DNA from: Acidobacteriota bacterium
GTDB taxonomy: Bacteria > Acidobacteriota > G020349885
Assembly: GCA_020349885.1 (NCBI GenBank)
Contig: CP070701.1
Coordinates: 2,238,938 to 2,284,431 of the forward strand
Direction: 5' to 3'
DNA: 45,494 bases
Below the pieces are notes generated by a model, which saw nothing but the letters and a program-made list of their open reading frames with translations, was not told the origin of the DNA and ran no database searches. Below are positions 26,126 through 33,438 of the stretch, one piece after another. The stretch's first letter is position 1, and every line of letters begins with the position of its first letter. The translations under genes and the position numbers were made by a program.

Positions 26126-26154
26126 TTGCCATCCCCTCCCGGCTCAAGTATCCT
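26126..26154 (+). promoter_or_regulatory. Promoter for the Rieske-fusion operon
   Basis: TTGCCA (26126-26131), exactly 17 nt, then TATCCT (26149-26154). The -10 ends 9 nt before ATG 26164, and no Shine-Dalgarno lies between. Confidence 0.6.
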
Positions 26155-26163
26155 AAACGCACC

Positions 26164-27981
26164 ATGAGCCAGTCGAAGAGCTGCCGCCCGGCGGCGTCCG
26201 CTCCTTCCCCCTCGCCTTGGGTGCGCGCGGCCTCCCTCGACGCGCTTCGCGCCGAGGGGCGCGCGGCCGTTCAGGCAGGCGGGAGGGACATCGCGCTGTT
26301 TCTTGTCGAAGGCCGCGCTTACGCCTGCCAGAACGCCTGCCCGCACCAGGGCCATCCCCTCGTGCAGGGCGAGGTCGCTGCGCGGGAGAACGACCGCGGC
26401 GAGAAGGGCTGCGTCCTCACGTGCGTGTGGCACAACTGGAAATTCTCCCTTCCCGAAGGCCGGTGCGTCATGGGCGGCGAGGACGTGCGCGCGTACCCGG
26501 CGCGTGTCGAGGGCGACGGCGTTTTCCTCGACCTCGGGGAGCCCGACCCGCGCGAGAATCTCCGGCAAAACTTGCGCAAGGCGCTCCGCAAGAACAAGGG
26601 CGGGCGCATGGCGCGCGCCGCGGTGCAGCTCCTCAAGCTCGGCGCCAGTCCCCGCGACGTGGTCCGCGAGGCCGCCCGCCACGGCTGCACGTGCGGCGAG
26701 GAGGGCTGGAGCGTGGAGCTCTGCGCCGCCGTGGACTGCGCGCACGCCCTCGCGCTCTACGGGGACGAGGAGAAAATTTTTCCGCTCATGCAGGCGCTCT
26801 CGCTTGCGGCGGAGCCGAACGTCCGCCGCGAGCCGCGCGAGATTCCCGAGCCCGCCGACCTGTCGGCGTACGCCTCGAAGGAAAAGGTATTGGAAAATTT
26901 CCGACGCCTCGTCGAGGAGGAAGAGGCCGAGGCCGCCGAGGCGCTCCTACGCGCCGCCACCTCAGGAAGCGCTCCGGCGCTTGAGGGCGACGAGCTAGCG
27001 CGCGCCCTGATCGTCGCGGCGAGCGACCACTTTCTCGACGACGGCGATTCCCTTCTCTACGTTCTGAAAGCTTCCGAATTGCTCGATATGCTGGGCCGGC
27101 GGGAGGCCGGTTGGATTCTACCCCCGCTCGTTCCGGCCCTCGTCCGCGCGACGCGCAAAGACAAACTCCCTCCCATGAAAGCGACGTCGGAATTCCTGGA
27201 AAAAATTTCCTCCGGCGAGTGGAACAGACTTCTAGAGCGGCGAGGCGAGGCCGCGAAGGAGGATTTCAACGAGGTGGCGTTTCGAAAGACTCTTCTGGGC
27301 GGCGACCCCTGCGCGTCGAACGAAGCCCTTCTCCGCGCGCTCCGCGGCGGTGCCTCCGTCGAGCGCATCGCCTCCTCGATGGCGCTCGCCGCGGCGGAGC
27401 GGATGCTCTCGTTCGACCTTTCCATCGAGCTCGACCCAGCCCAAGGAAAGGAGTGGGACGACGTGACGCAGGCGCTCATCGTGGCGAACGCCGTCCGGGA
27501 GCTCTGGCTGCGTCATCCCGAGCCGGAGCTTGCGCGCGCTCTCTTGTACGAAGCGCACCTCATTGGCGCCCTGGGATCCCTCGCGGCGCCCGACGGCGAG
27601 GGCCCCGCCAGGGCCGCCGGGGGCGAGACAGAAGAGACGCTCCTCGGCGGCATCAAGGACGCCTGCCTGCACCGATTTCCGGAAAAAGCCGTGCTTCTGG
27701 TGCGGCGGTATTTTTTCGAAAACCACGGCGTCGACGCGCTCGAGAAATTTTTCGTCCGCCACGCCCTTGACGACCCCGCGACGAAGGCCTCCGTCGTCGC
27801 AAACATAATCGAGACGACGCGGGCGGCTACCCGGCAGGCCCATGCGCTCGGAAAGAGTCCCGACCGCCGCCTTCTCTACGAGGCCCTCGCGCGCTTTCTG
27901 GCGTCGCCCCGGCGCGAACGCGGCACGGTGCTATGCGCATGGAAAGGACTCCGGTTCGCAGCCAAGGTCTCTCCTTCATGA
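26164..27981 (+). CDS. Rieske [2Fe-2S] domain fused to a large helical domain
   Basis: 605 residues. The N-terminal about 125 residues are a Rieske domain. Its cluster ligands are C59/H61 (CPHQGHPL) and C87/H90 (CVWHNWKF), with an acidic insertion between the two motifs. No signal peptide or Tat motif is seen, so it is probably cytoplasmic. The other about 475 residues (130-605) are predicted mostly helical, with alanine-rich segments and His/Asp/Glu-containing helices such as DHFLDDGDSLLYVLKASELLDML and VLLVRRYFFENHGVDALEKFF. I do not recognise this part with certainty; an oxygenase-like or HEAT-type helical fold are both possible. The Rieske part may feed electrons to it. First gene of a probable three-gene operon. 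Confidence 0.75.
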   Translation: MSQSKSCRPAASAPSPSPWVRAASLDALRAEGRAAVQAGGRDIALFLVEGRAYACQNACPHQGHPLVQGEVAARENDRGEKGCVLTCVWHNWKFSLPEGRCVMGGEDVRAYPARVEGDGVFLDLGEPDPRENLRQNLRKALRKNKGGRMARAAVQLLKLGASPRDVVREAARHGCTCGEEGWSVELCAAVDCAHALALYGDEEKIFPLMQALSLAAEPNVRREPREIPEPADLSAYASKEKVLENFRRLVEEEEAEAAEALLRAATSGSAPALEGDELARALIVAASDHFLDDGDSLLYVLKASELLDMLGRREAGWILPPLVPALVRATRKDKLPPMKATSEFLEKISSGEWNRLLERRGEAAKEDFNEVAFRKTLLGGDPCASNEALLRALRGGASVERIASSMALAAAERMLSFDLSIELDPAQGKEWDDVTQALIVANAVRELWLRHPEPELARALLYEAHLIGALGSLAAPDGEGPARAAGGETEETLLGGIKDACLHRFPEKAVLLVRRYFFENHGVDALEKFFVRHALDDPATKASVVANIIETTRAATRQAHALGKSPDRRLLYEALARFLASPRRERGTVLCAWKGLRFAAKVSPS

Positions 27982-28015
27982 CCCACTGTACGCCGCAGAA
28001 AGCTGGATCAGTCCC

Positions 28016-28699
28016 GTGAAGCTGTTTTTCCTCGTTGTCGCAACCCTTCCCTGGCTGGCATGCGGATATCACACGTACCTCGTGCCCATTCCCGCCAAGG
28101 TGCACCAGGGCGAGCCCCTTCCCGTGCGCCTCGCCGTCCAAGTCACCGACTCCTCTAAGGGGCATCCGATGTTCTTTTCGGTCTTCTCGGGCCGAAGCGC
28201 GGAATCCATCACCGAATACATGATCGAGTATTTCAAACGCACGCGCCTCTTCAGCGAGGTGGACGACGCCTTTCCCGCCGAGGTGGAGCTTTACGTGGAC
28301 GTGGCGGAGCTTCGCCCTAAAACCAAGGAAACGCCGCTTCTCTCGCGCGAGAACACAATCGAGATCTACCTCCTCGCTTCTTACGAATCGTCCAGCCGCT
28401 TCTTTCCGGCCCTTTCCGTCTCTGGCGAGGCAGCCGGCTTCGGGCGCGTCGCCACGCAGGAGCCCCTTTCCGTCGGCCACTACCAGCAGGCGATGAGCGA
28501 GGCCCTTCAAAAAATGGCCCACTCCCTGTATCGTGAGCTTGAGCCGCAGTTCGTGGCCCTGTCGGCGGACATGCGGAGCCGGGCGGCCGAGCGCGATGCC
28601 CCTGCCCTTCTTGTGCAGGAACCGGACGACGCGGAAGAAAAAGAAGGGTGGGAGGAGGTTGAGCCCGTTCGCGTCATCAAGTCGAAGCCCGAGCCGTAA
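28016..28699 (+). CDS. Putative lipoprotein of unknown function
   Basis: 227 residues from GTG 28016. The start is a short lipoprotein signal (KLFFLVVATLPWLACGYH) with the acceptor Cys at 16; the -3 position is Trp, a weak lipobox. The body (AVQVTDSSKGHPMFFSVFSG, MIEYFKRTRLFSEV, VELYVDVAEL) resembles small envelope lipoproteins that precede outer-membrane proteins, but no named family is claimed. The C-terminal 35 residues are acidic. The frame is open further upstream into the Rieske gene without signal-like sequence. It lies 34 nt after that gene and 22 nt before the next, so co-transcription is likely. Confidence 0.7.
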   Translation: MKLFFLVVATLPWLACGYHTYLVPIPAKVHQGEPLPVRLAVQVTDSSKGHPMFFSVFSGRSAESITEYMIEYFKRTRLFSEVDDAFPAEVELYVDVAELRPKTKETPLLSRENTIEIYLLASYESSSRFFPALSVSGEAAGFGRVATQEPLSVGHYQQAMSEALQKMAHSLYRELEPQFVALSADMRSRAAERDAPALLVQEPDDAEEKEGWEEVEPVRVIKSKPEP

Positions 28700-28721
28700 C
28701 GCACCGGCAAGAGAACCCCCT

Positions 28722-31700
28722 GTGGCAAAACACCTTCAAGAACCGCACTCCGTAAGCCTGAAATCCCGCAAGAACAAGAAGCGGGGGGAAGCGCCCGTTC
28801 GCGTCTTTCGCTCCTTGTTCCTTCTGCCTTTCGCCGTTCTGCTCTCGGCGCCGGCGGCATGGGCGAAGGAAGGGCCGCTTCCGGGAATGGCCGCGGGCTT
28901 TGACGGCACCGTGGAGGCGTTCCATCCTCCCGCCATTGAGGCCAAAGCGACGTTCTATTTCCGCCTTCACGTGCCTTACGAAGCGTTCGACCCCGAGGCC
29001 CTGGCGCGCTCGCTTCGCGCGCTGCGGGGGCGCGGCCTGGAGCCCGTCGTTGTTTTTGCGCGAAGCGACTGCCTCGCCCCGGAAGACGCGGAAACCCTGG
29101 AAGCGTGGGAGCTTTTCCTGCGCGACGCGGCCGACGCGGCCGCCAAGCGGGATGTGCGCCTTTTCGAGGTGGGCGTCGGCGGAGGGAATCCTCACGAGAG
29201 AATGGCCTGCGCCTACCTCTACAAGCGCTCCGTGGTCGTGCTTCGCTCGGTCGTCCCGGGAGCCGGCATCGTTCTTAACGTGTCCCGCCGCGCCGCAAGC
29301 GAGGCCGAATGGCTCGAAGAACTCTATACCTACGGGATGGCGGCCTACGTGGACGGCGTCGCGACCGAGGATGCACAGGGCGTGGCGACGCTCCGCTCCG
29401 CGCTTGACCGCCTTGATCCCAAGGCCCACATTTGGCTCGTCGGCCAAGGGGCGGGAGAGGGAGAGGAAGCGCTTAAAATTTGGCTCCGTGCGGTCAAGGA
29501 CGGAGCCTCCTTGGTCACGTTCGCCGACGGGGCGGGCGAAGAAGCGCCGGAGTCCCTCACGCGCGCCGCGTCGCTTCTGAGCGAGGATTACGTTGCCATC
29601 TCGCCCGCTTTCGACCGCCACCGCGTGGAAAGCACCGAACCGGGCGCAAGGCCCGTTCACGTCGCGTTCTACAACGCCGAGGACAATTCCTATCTCGTGG
29701 CTTTCTTTCCGGAAAACCCGGCACACGGCGAGGCCGACGCGAGCGTCCATGCCGTCTTCCCGCACCTCGAAGACGTAAAGCGCATGGACATCGTGCGGGA
29801 CGAGGAGGAATTCCTGCGCTTCGTCATCAGCCTCCCGAAGGAGAACGAGGCGGAAATTCTGACGCGCTTCCGCCCCTACCCGCTTTTTTTGAGCTACCGC
29901 TTCAAGCGCACGCCAGGCCTCGGCGACCTCCGCGAGGAAATCGAAGTAACCCGCAGGGCCGAGATGCCGGTTGAAGAGATTATCGCGCGGCACCAGGTTT
30001 TCGACCGGCGCGAGCGCGCCAAGCTCAGGCACTATTCGGCTTCTGGGCGAATCGACATGCACTTCCGCATCGCCGAGTTTCGCTCCTCAATCGACATTAC
30101 GACCGAAAACCAATTCTATTTTTCCGAGGACACGGGCATGGAATGGGAGCAGCGGGAGGTGTACGTGAACGGCGTTCGCTGGCGCTCGCCGCGCCTCCCG
30201 GAGGTGCCGCTCGTGCAGCCGGAGAAGGTGGTCAACGTGCCGCTCGACCTTTCCTTCGACAAGCGCTACGAGTACAGGCTACTCGGGCGCGGCGCGGCGG
30301 AGGGGCGCGAATGCTACCGCATCGCGTTCCACCCCATCGACAAAACGCTCTCGCTTTACGAGGGCACGGTCTGGATTGACACAGAAACCTTCGCCAAGAT
30401 GAAAACCTCGGCGGCGCAGACGAACCTCGAAAAACCCATCACCTCGAACACCGAAACGAACGTCTTCGGCTCCGTCGTCGCGCCCGACGGCCTCGACTAC
30501 TGGCTGCTCCGGCGCATTGAGGGGCAGATGGTCTTTACGACCGCGGGCCGGAGCACGGTGCTCGAGCGGAAAGTGGTCTTTTCGGACTTTCGAGTGAACG
30601 CGCCGGATTTCGAGGAAAAACGCCGCGCCTCCCACGAGTCCGACCACCAGATGCTCCAGGACACCGAAAAAGGCTTTCGCTACCTCACCAAGGACCGAGA
30701 AACGGGGGAGCGCGTCGTGAAGAAGGGGGAGACGCGCGACTCGCTCCTTCTGCTCGGCGGCGCCTATTACGACGCGAGTCTCGACTATCCGATTCCGCTT
30801 GCGGGCGTCAACTATTTCTCGTTCGATTTCCACGGCACGGGCACGCAGGTGAACCTCTTTTACGCGGGCGTGTTCGGAACGCTCAACGCCACGCGCCCCT
30901 CACTCTGGGGCACCGACCTGGAAGCAAGCCTCGACCTTTTCGCCATCGGCGTAGCGACCAGCGACCGCTTTTACGTAGACGGCGTCGAGCGGAGGGCCGA
31001 GCGCCTCAAGTCCCGCTCCGCGTCGGCCGAATTGGGTCTGGGCCTTCCGTTTGCCGATTATTTCAAGACCCGGGGCACCTACGAAGCGTCCTACGAGCGC
31101 TTCAAGCGCGACGAGGAGACCGACTCGGCCTTCGTGCTTCCCGAAAACACCCTGACGCACACGGGGCGCCTCGCGGCGCGCTACGACCGGAAAGGCTGGA
31201 ACCTCGAAGCGTGGAGAGCGCTGAGCCGCCGCGCCAAATGGTCCGCGTGGGGCCTTCCCGGCAACCCGGGCTATGACCCGGAGCACAAGTCCTACGAAAA
31301 GTACGGCGCGTCCCTGGCGAAAACGTTCTACCTGCCCAAGTTCCATAAAATCATGTTCGCGCTCGACGGCATGGCCGGCAGCGACCTAGACCGCTTCAGC
31401 CAGTACCGCCTGACCTTCTTCGGCACGCGCGTGCGGGGCTTCAGCGGCTCGGGCATCCGCTTCGACCGCGGCGCTGTGGCGAGCCTCGGCTGGGGATTCG
31501 GTGTGGGCGAGGCCGTGGGCCTCGACGCCGGCGTGGATGTCGCCCGAACGCGGGAGTCCATGACGGGAGAGTACATGAAACACACGGGCGCAGGCCTCGG
31601 CGCCAACTTCATGGGCCCCAAGAACACCATCATAAATTTCGAGGCCGCCTACGGCATCAGCTCCGACGTGGAGCCCGCCGAGGGCGACTTCGAGGCGCGC

Positions 31701-31739
31701 CTGGTGATCTTGAAATTGTTTGACAGGAGGGGGAGGTGA
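28722..31739 (+). CDS. Large outer-membrane protein: barrel-like N-domain, LolA/LolB-like middle, C-terminal beta-barrel
   Basis: 1005 residues from GTG 28722. Signal peptide about 25-48 (VFRSLFLLPFAVLLSAPAAWA). Residues about 50-330 alternate strands and helices (LEPVVVFARSD, VRLFEVGVGGG, AAYVDGVATEDAQGV, HIWLVGQGAGEG), like a TIM-barrel glycosidase-type domain. Residues about 405-590 (ASGRIDMHFRIAEFRSSI, REVYVNGVRW, YEGTVWIDTETFAKMKTS) resemble the half-barrel of LolA/LolB-like outer-membrane lipoprotein-sorting proteins. Residues about 670-1005 are amphipathic strands ending FEARLVILKLFDRRGR, including an Omp85-like FFGTRVRGFSGSGIRFDRG. Assignments of the first two domains are inference. 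It probably acts at the outer membrane together with the lipoprotein encoded just upstream. Confidence 0.7.
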   Translation: MAKHLQEPHSVSLKSRKNKKRGEAPVRVFRSLFLLPFAVLLSAPAAWAKEGPLPGMAAGFDGTVEAFHPPAIEAKATFYFRLHVPYEAFDPEALARSLRALRGRGLEPVVVFARSDCLAPEDAETLEAWELFLRDAADAAAKRDVRLFEVGVGGGNPHERMACAYLYKRSVVVLRSVVPGAGIVLNVSRRAASEAEWLEELYTYGMAAYVDGVATEDAQGVATLRSALDRLDPKAHIWLVGQGAGEGEEALKIWLRAVKDGASLVTFADGAGEEAPESLTRAASLLSEDYVAISPAFDRHRVESTEPGARPVHVAFYNAEDNSYLVAFFPENPAHGEADASVHAVFPHLEDVKRMDIVRDEEEFLRFVISLPKENEAEILTRFRPYPLFLSYRFKRTPGLGDLREEIEVTRRAEMPVEEIIARHQVFDRRERAKLRHYSASGRIDMHFRIAEFRSSIDITTENQFYFSEDTGMEWEQREVYVNGVRWRSPRLPEVPLVQPEKVVNVPLDLSFDKRYEYRLLGRGAAEGRECYRIAFHPIDKTLSLYEGTVWIDTETFAKMKTSAAQTNLEKPITSNTETNVFGSVVAPDGLDYWLLRRIEGQMVFTTAGRSTVLERKVVFSDFRVNAPDFEEKRRASHESDHQMLQDTEKGFRYLTKDRETGERVVKKGETRDSLLLLGGAYYDASLDYPIPLAGVNYFSFDFHGTGTQVNLFYAGVFGTLNATRPSLWGTDLEASLDLFAIGVATSDRFYVDGVERRAERLKSRSASAELGLGLPFADYFKTRGTYEASYERFKRDEETDSAFVLPENTLTHTGRLAARYDRKGWNLEAWRALSRRAKWSAWGLPGNPGYDPEHKSYEKYGASLAKTFYLPKFHKIMFALDGMAGSDLDRFSQYRLTFFGTRVRGFSGSGIRFDRGAVASLGWGFGVGEAVGLDAGVDVARTRESMTGEYMKHTGAGLGANFMGPKNTIINFEAAYGISSDVEPAEGDFEARLVILKLFDRRGR

Positions 31740-31909
31740 AAGAGCAACGACGGGCGGCGCTTGAACAGCCCTGGTCCCGACATAGAAGCAAGAAAATGGT
31801 GGGGCAGGCGCCTTCGCCACCCTGTTTGTGGACGGAAAACCTTTATCCCGTAAGGCCTTACGTTTCAATCCGCTTTTCTATGTCAGGATTAGGTGGAAAG
31901 AGGTGTCGC

Positions 31910-31939
31910 TTGACACATTCCACGCCCCCGTGCTATCTT
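31910..31939 (+). promoter_or_regulatory. Promoter for the second cysteine-loop barrel gene
   Basis: TTGACA (31910-31915), an 18 nt spacer and TATCTT (31934-31939). ATG 31950 follows after 10 nt without a Shine-Dalgarno. A perfect 12 nt palindrome GTAAGGCCTTAC lies 48 nt upstream (31850-31861). The rest of the 210 nt intergenic region holds no gene; GGTGG...CCACC at about 31798-31821 is a small hairpin. Confidence 0.6.
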
Positions 31940-31949
31940 GACCTGTAAA

Positions 31950-33293
31950 ATGCTAAAGATAGGGAAAAGCGTAAGGCAGTCCTTCCGGGGTGGCTCGGGC
32001 CGGGTGCTCGCCGCAACGGCGGCCGTGGTATGGCTTGCGGCCGTACCCGCCGCGGCGCAGGACGAGGAAGGTATGCTCGAGAAGTCGTTTCAATGGTCGA
32101 TTGAGTTCAATATCGGCACCCGCTATTCCCAAAGCGGAATCGCGTGGGGCAACGCGCTCAACGAGCTTGTCATCCCGGAGCGCCGCGCCATGCTGGAGGA
32201 GTCGCGGAACGTAGGGGACGCCACGTATCGCCTTTCCCTGGGACGCTTCTTCGGCAAGTGGGAGTTTTCGCTTGCCGTGGAACACTACGAGGGGTCAGTG
32301 GGAAATTACGGCGCTTTGCTTGAGTTCGAAGACGGCGGCCTCTATCCCAAGTCTAGCCGTTGCAATACCTTCTGCGAACGGGGATGCGCAGGCGTCCTAG
32401 ACGACCCAGCGACGCCGCTGGTTGATGAGAATCTCGAGTGCAGGAGGGACTGTATCGAGAATCTCTGCATCCCGGAGGCGAACGCCAACGAAATCTACAC
32501 CGACCCCTTCGACCTGGGCGAGCTGGAGGAAATTCCCATCCTGTTTTCGCTCAAGCGTCATTTCCGACTCAAGCAAAAGCTGCGCCCTTACCTTGGCGTG
32601 AGCGTAGGCTACGCGGCAATGAAGTTTAGCGAGGGGAACGTCAATGAAACGCTCTTTGTTCTTAACCCTCTCAGGCCGTGTAGTCCGGGGGACCCTTCCA
32701 AAGGAATGTGTCCCCCCTTCTGGAATGACCCGGAGCGGGACAGTTGTTCAGGCGCAAAGCATGATTTTATTTTCGGGGATTGCTCCGTTGGTCCCGAGCA
32801 CGCGCAAATGCTTAACGAGGCTAATGCAGCTATAAATACCCAGTACCCCGGAATTTGGTGCAACACAGATCGATGCATCATCCCGCCTCCCACCGTCAAA
32901 ACGAGCGTCGAGGACGGCCTTCAATACGCTACGTTCATGGGAGTCAATCTCCATCTGACGCCGCGGTGGGCTCTCAACGTGAACACGCGCTATCTCTGGT
33001 CCCAAGAGAAAATCCGAGTCTCCTTGTCGCATCCCCTTGAGGGTTTTCGCGACGAATCCGGAAGCGAGGAATACGACGGGCTATGCTTGGATCACAGCGT
33101 CGCCGACCCCATCCAAAAAACGAGGGTTACGAATTGTTTATTCTATCAGGAGGGGGACACGATGTGGCTGTCAGCCAACAGATTTAGCCCCGCCGGGTAC
33201 CTCCCGGAATACTGGCAATTTAAGGGAGGGGAAATTTCTCCGGAGCGCTGGGAGATTTTCATGGGGATGCGCGTCCTGCTCGGGCGCCAGTAA
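31950..33293 (+). CDS. Outer-membrane beta-barrel protein with cysteine-rich loop
   Basis: 447 residues. Signal peptide 1-37 (VLAATAAVVWLAAVPAAAQ) if translation starts at ATG 31950; a GTG at 32004 directly before VLAATAA is an alternative. An in-frame TTG at 31938 lies within the -10 box and is rejected. The body alternates strands typical of an OmpW/OmpA-like barrel (FQWSIEFNIGTRYSQ, YRLSLGRFFGKWEFSLAVEHYEG, LRPYLGVSVGYAAMKF, FMGVNLHLTPRWALNVNTRYLW) and ends in EIFMGMRVLLGRQ. A loop with six cysteines (CNTFCERGCAGV, then CRRDCIENLC) and later single cysteines suggest disulfides. It appears paralogous to the barrel at 15169-16602. Function unknown. Confidence 0.75.
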   Translation: MLKIGKSVRQSFRGGSGRVLAATAAVVWLAAVPAAAQDEEGMLEKSFQWSIEFNIGTRYSQSGIAWGNALNELVIPERRAMLEESRNVGDATYRLSLGRFFGKWEFSLAVEHYEGSVGNYGALLEFEDGGLYPKSSRCNTFCERGCAGVLDDPATPLVDENLECRRDCIENLCIPEANANEIYTDPFDLGELEEIPILFSLKRHFRLKQKLRPYLGVSVGYAAMKFSEGNVNETLFVLNPLRPCSPGDPSKGMCPPFWNDPERDSCSGAKHDFIFGDCSVGPEHAQMLNEANAAINTQYPGIWCNTDRCIIPPPTVKTSVEDGLQYATFMGVNLHLTPRWALNVNTRYLWSQEKIRVSLSHPLEGFRDESGSEEYDGLCLDHSVADPIQKTRVTNCLFYQEGDTMWLSANRFSPAGYLPEYWQFKGGEISPERWEIFMGMRVLLGRQ

Positions 33294-33307
33294 GCGGCCT
33301 CTGCTTC

Positions 33308-33438
33308 CTAGTGCCGCTCCAATGAACCGCATGGCGGGCCTCCGCCGCGAGCGCCGTTTGCCCTTTCCTGTTTTCCAAGCATCGCTCGCGCCGCTTGGCG
33401 TCCGCTTCACTAGGCAATTCAAGCTGAAACGGCACTAG
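33308..33438. repeat. 131 nt unit with 9 bp terminal inverted repeats between convergent genes
   Basis: CTAGTGCCG (33308-33316) is exactly inverted at CGGCACTAG (33430-33438), and a CACTAGG word also lies inside the right end. The right arm contains the stop codon of the convergent M23 gene. It fills nearly the whole 141 nt between the two genes. It may be a MITE-like remnant or act as a bidirectional stop signal; no T-run supports an intrinsic terminator. Confidence 0.4.

Noticed and set aside
27842-28015. N-terminal extension of the lipoprotein gene into the Rieske gene
   Set aside because: The extension has no signal-like or conserved sequence; the hydrophobic start with a cysteine begins at GTG 28016.
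28533-28721. Upstream extension of the large outer-membrane protein
   Set aside because: It overlaps the end of the lipoprotein gene and is Arg/Ser-rich; the signal peptide follows GTG 28722.
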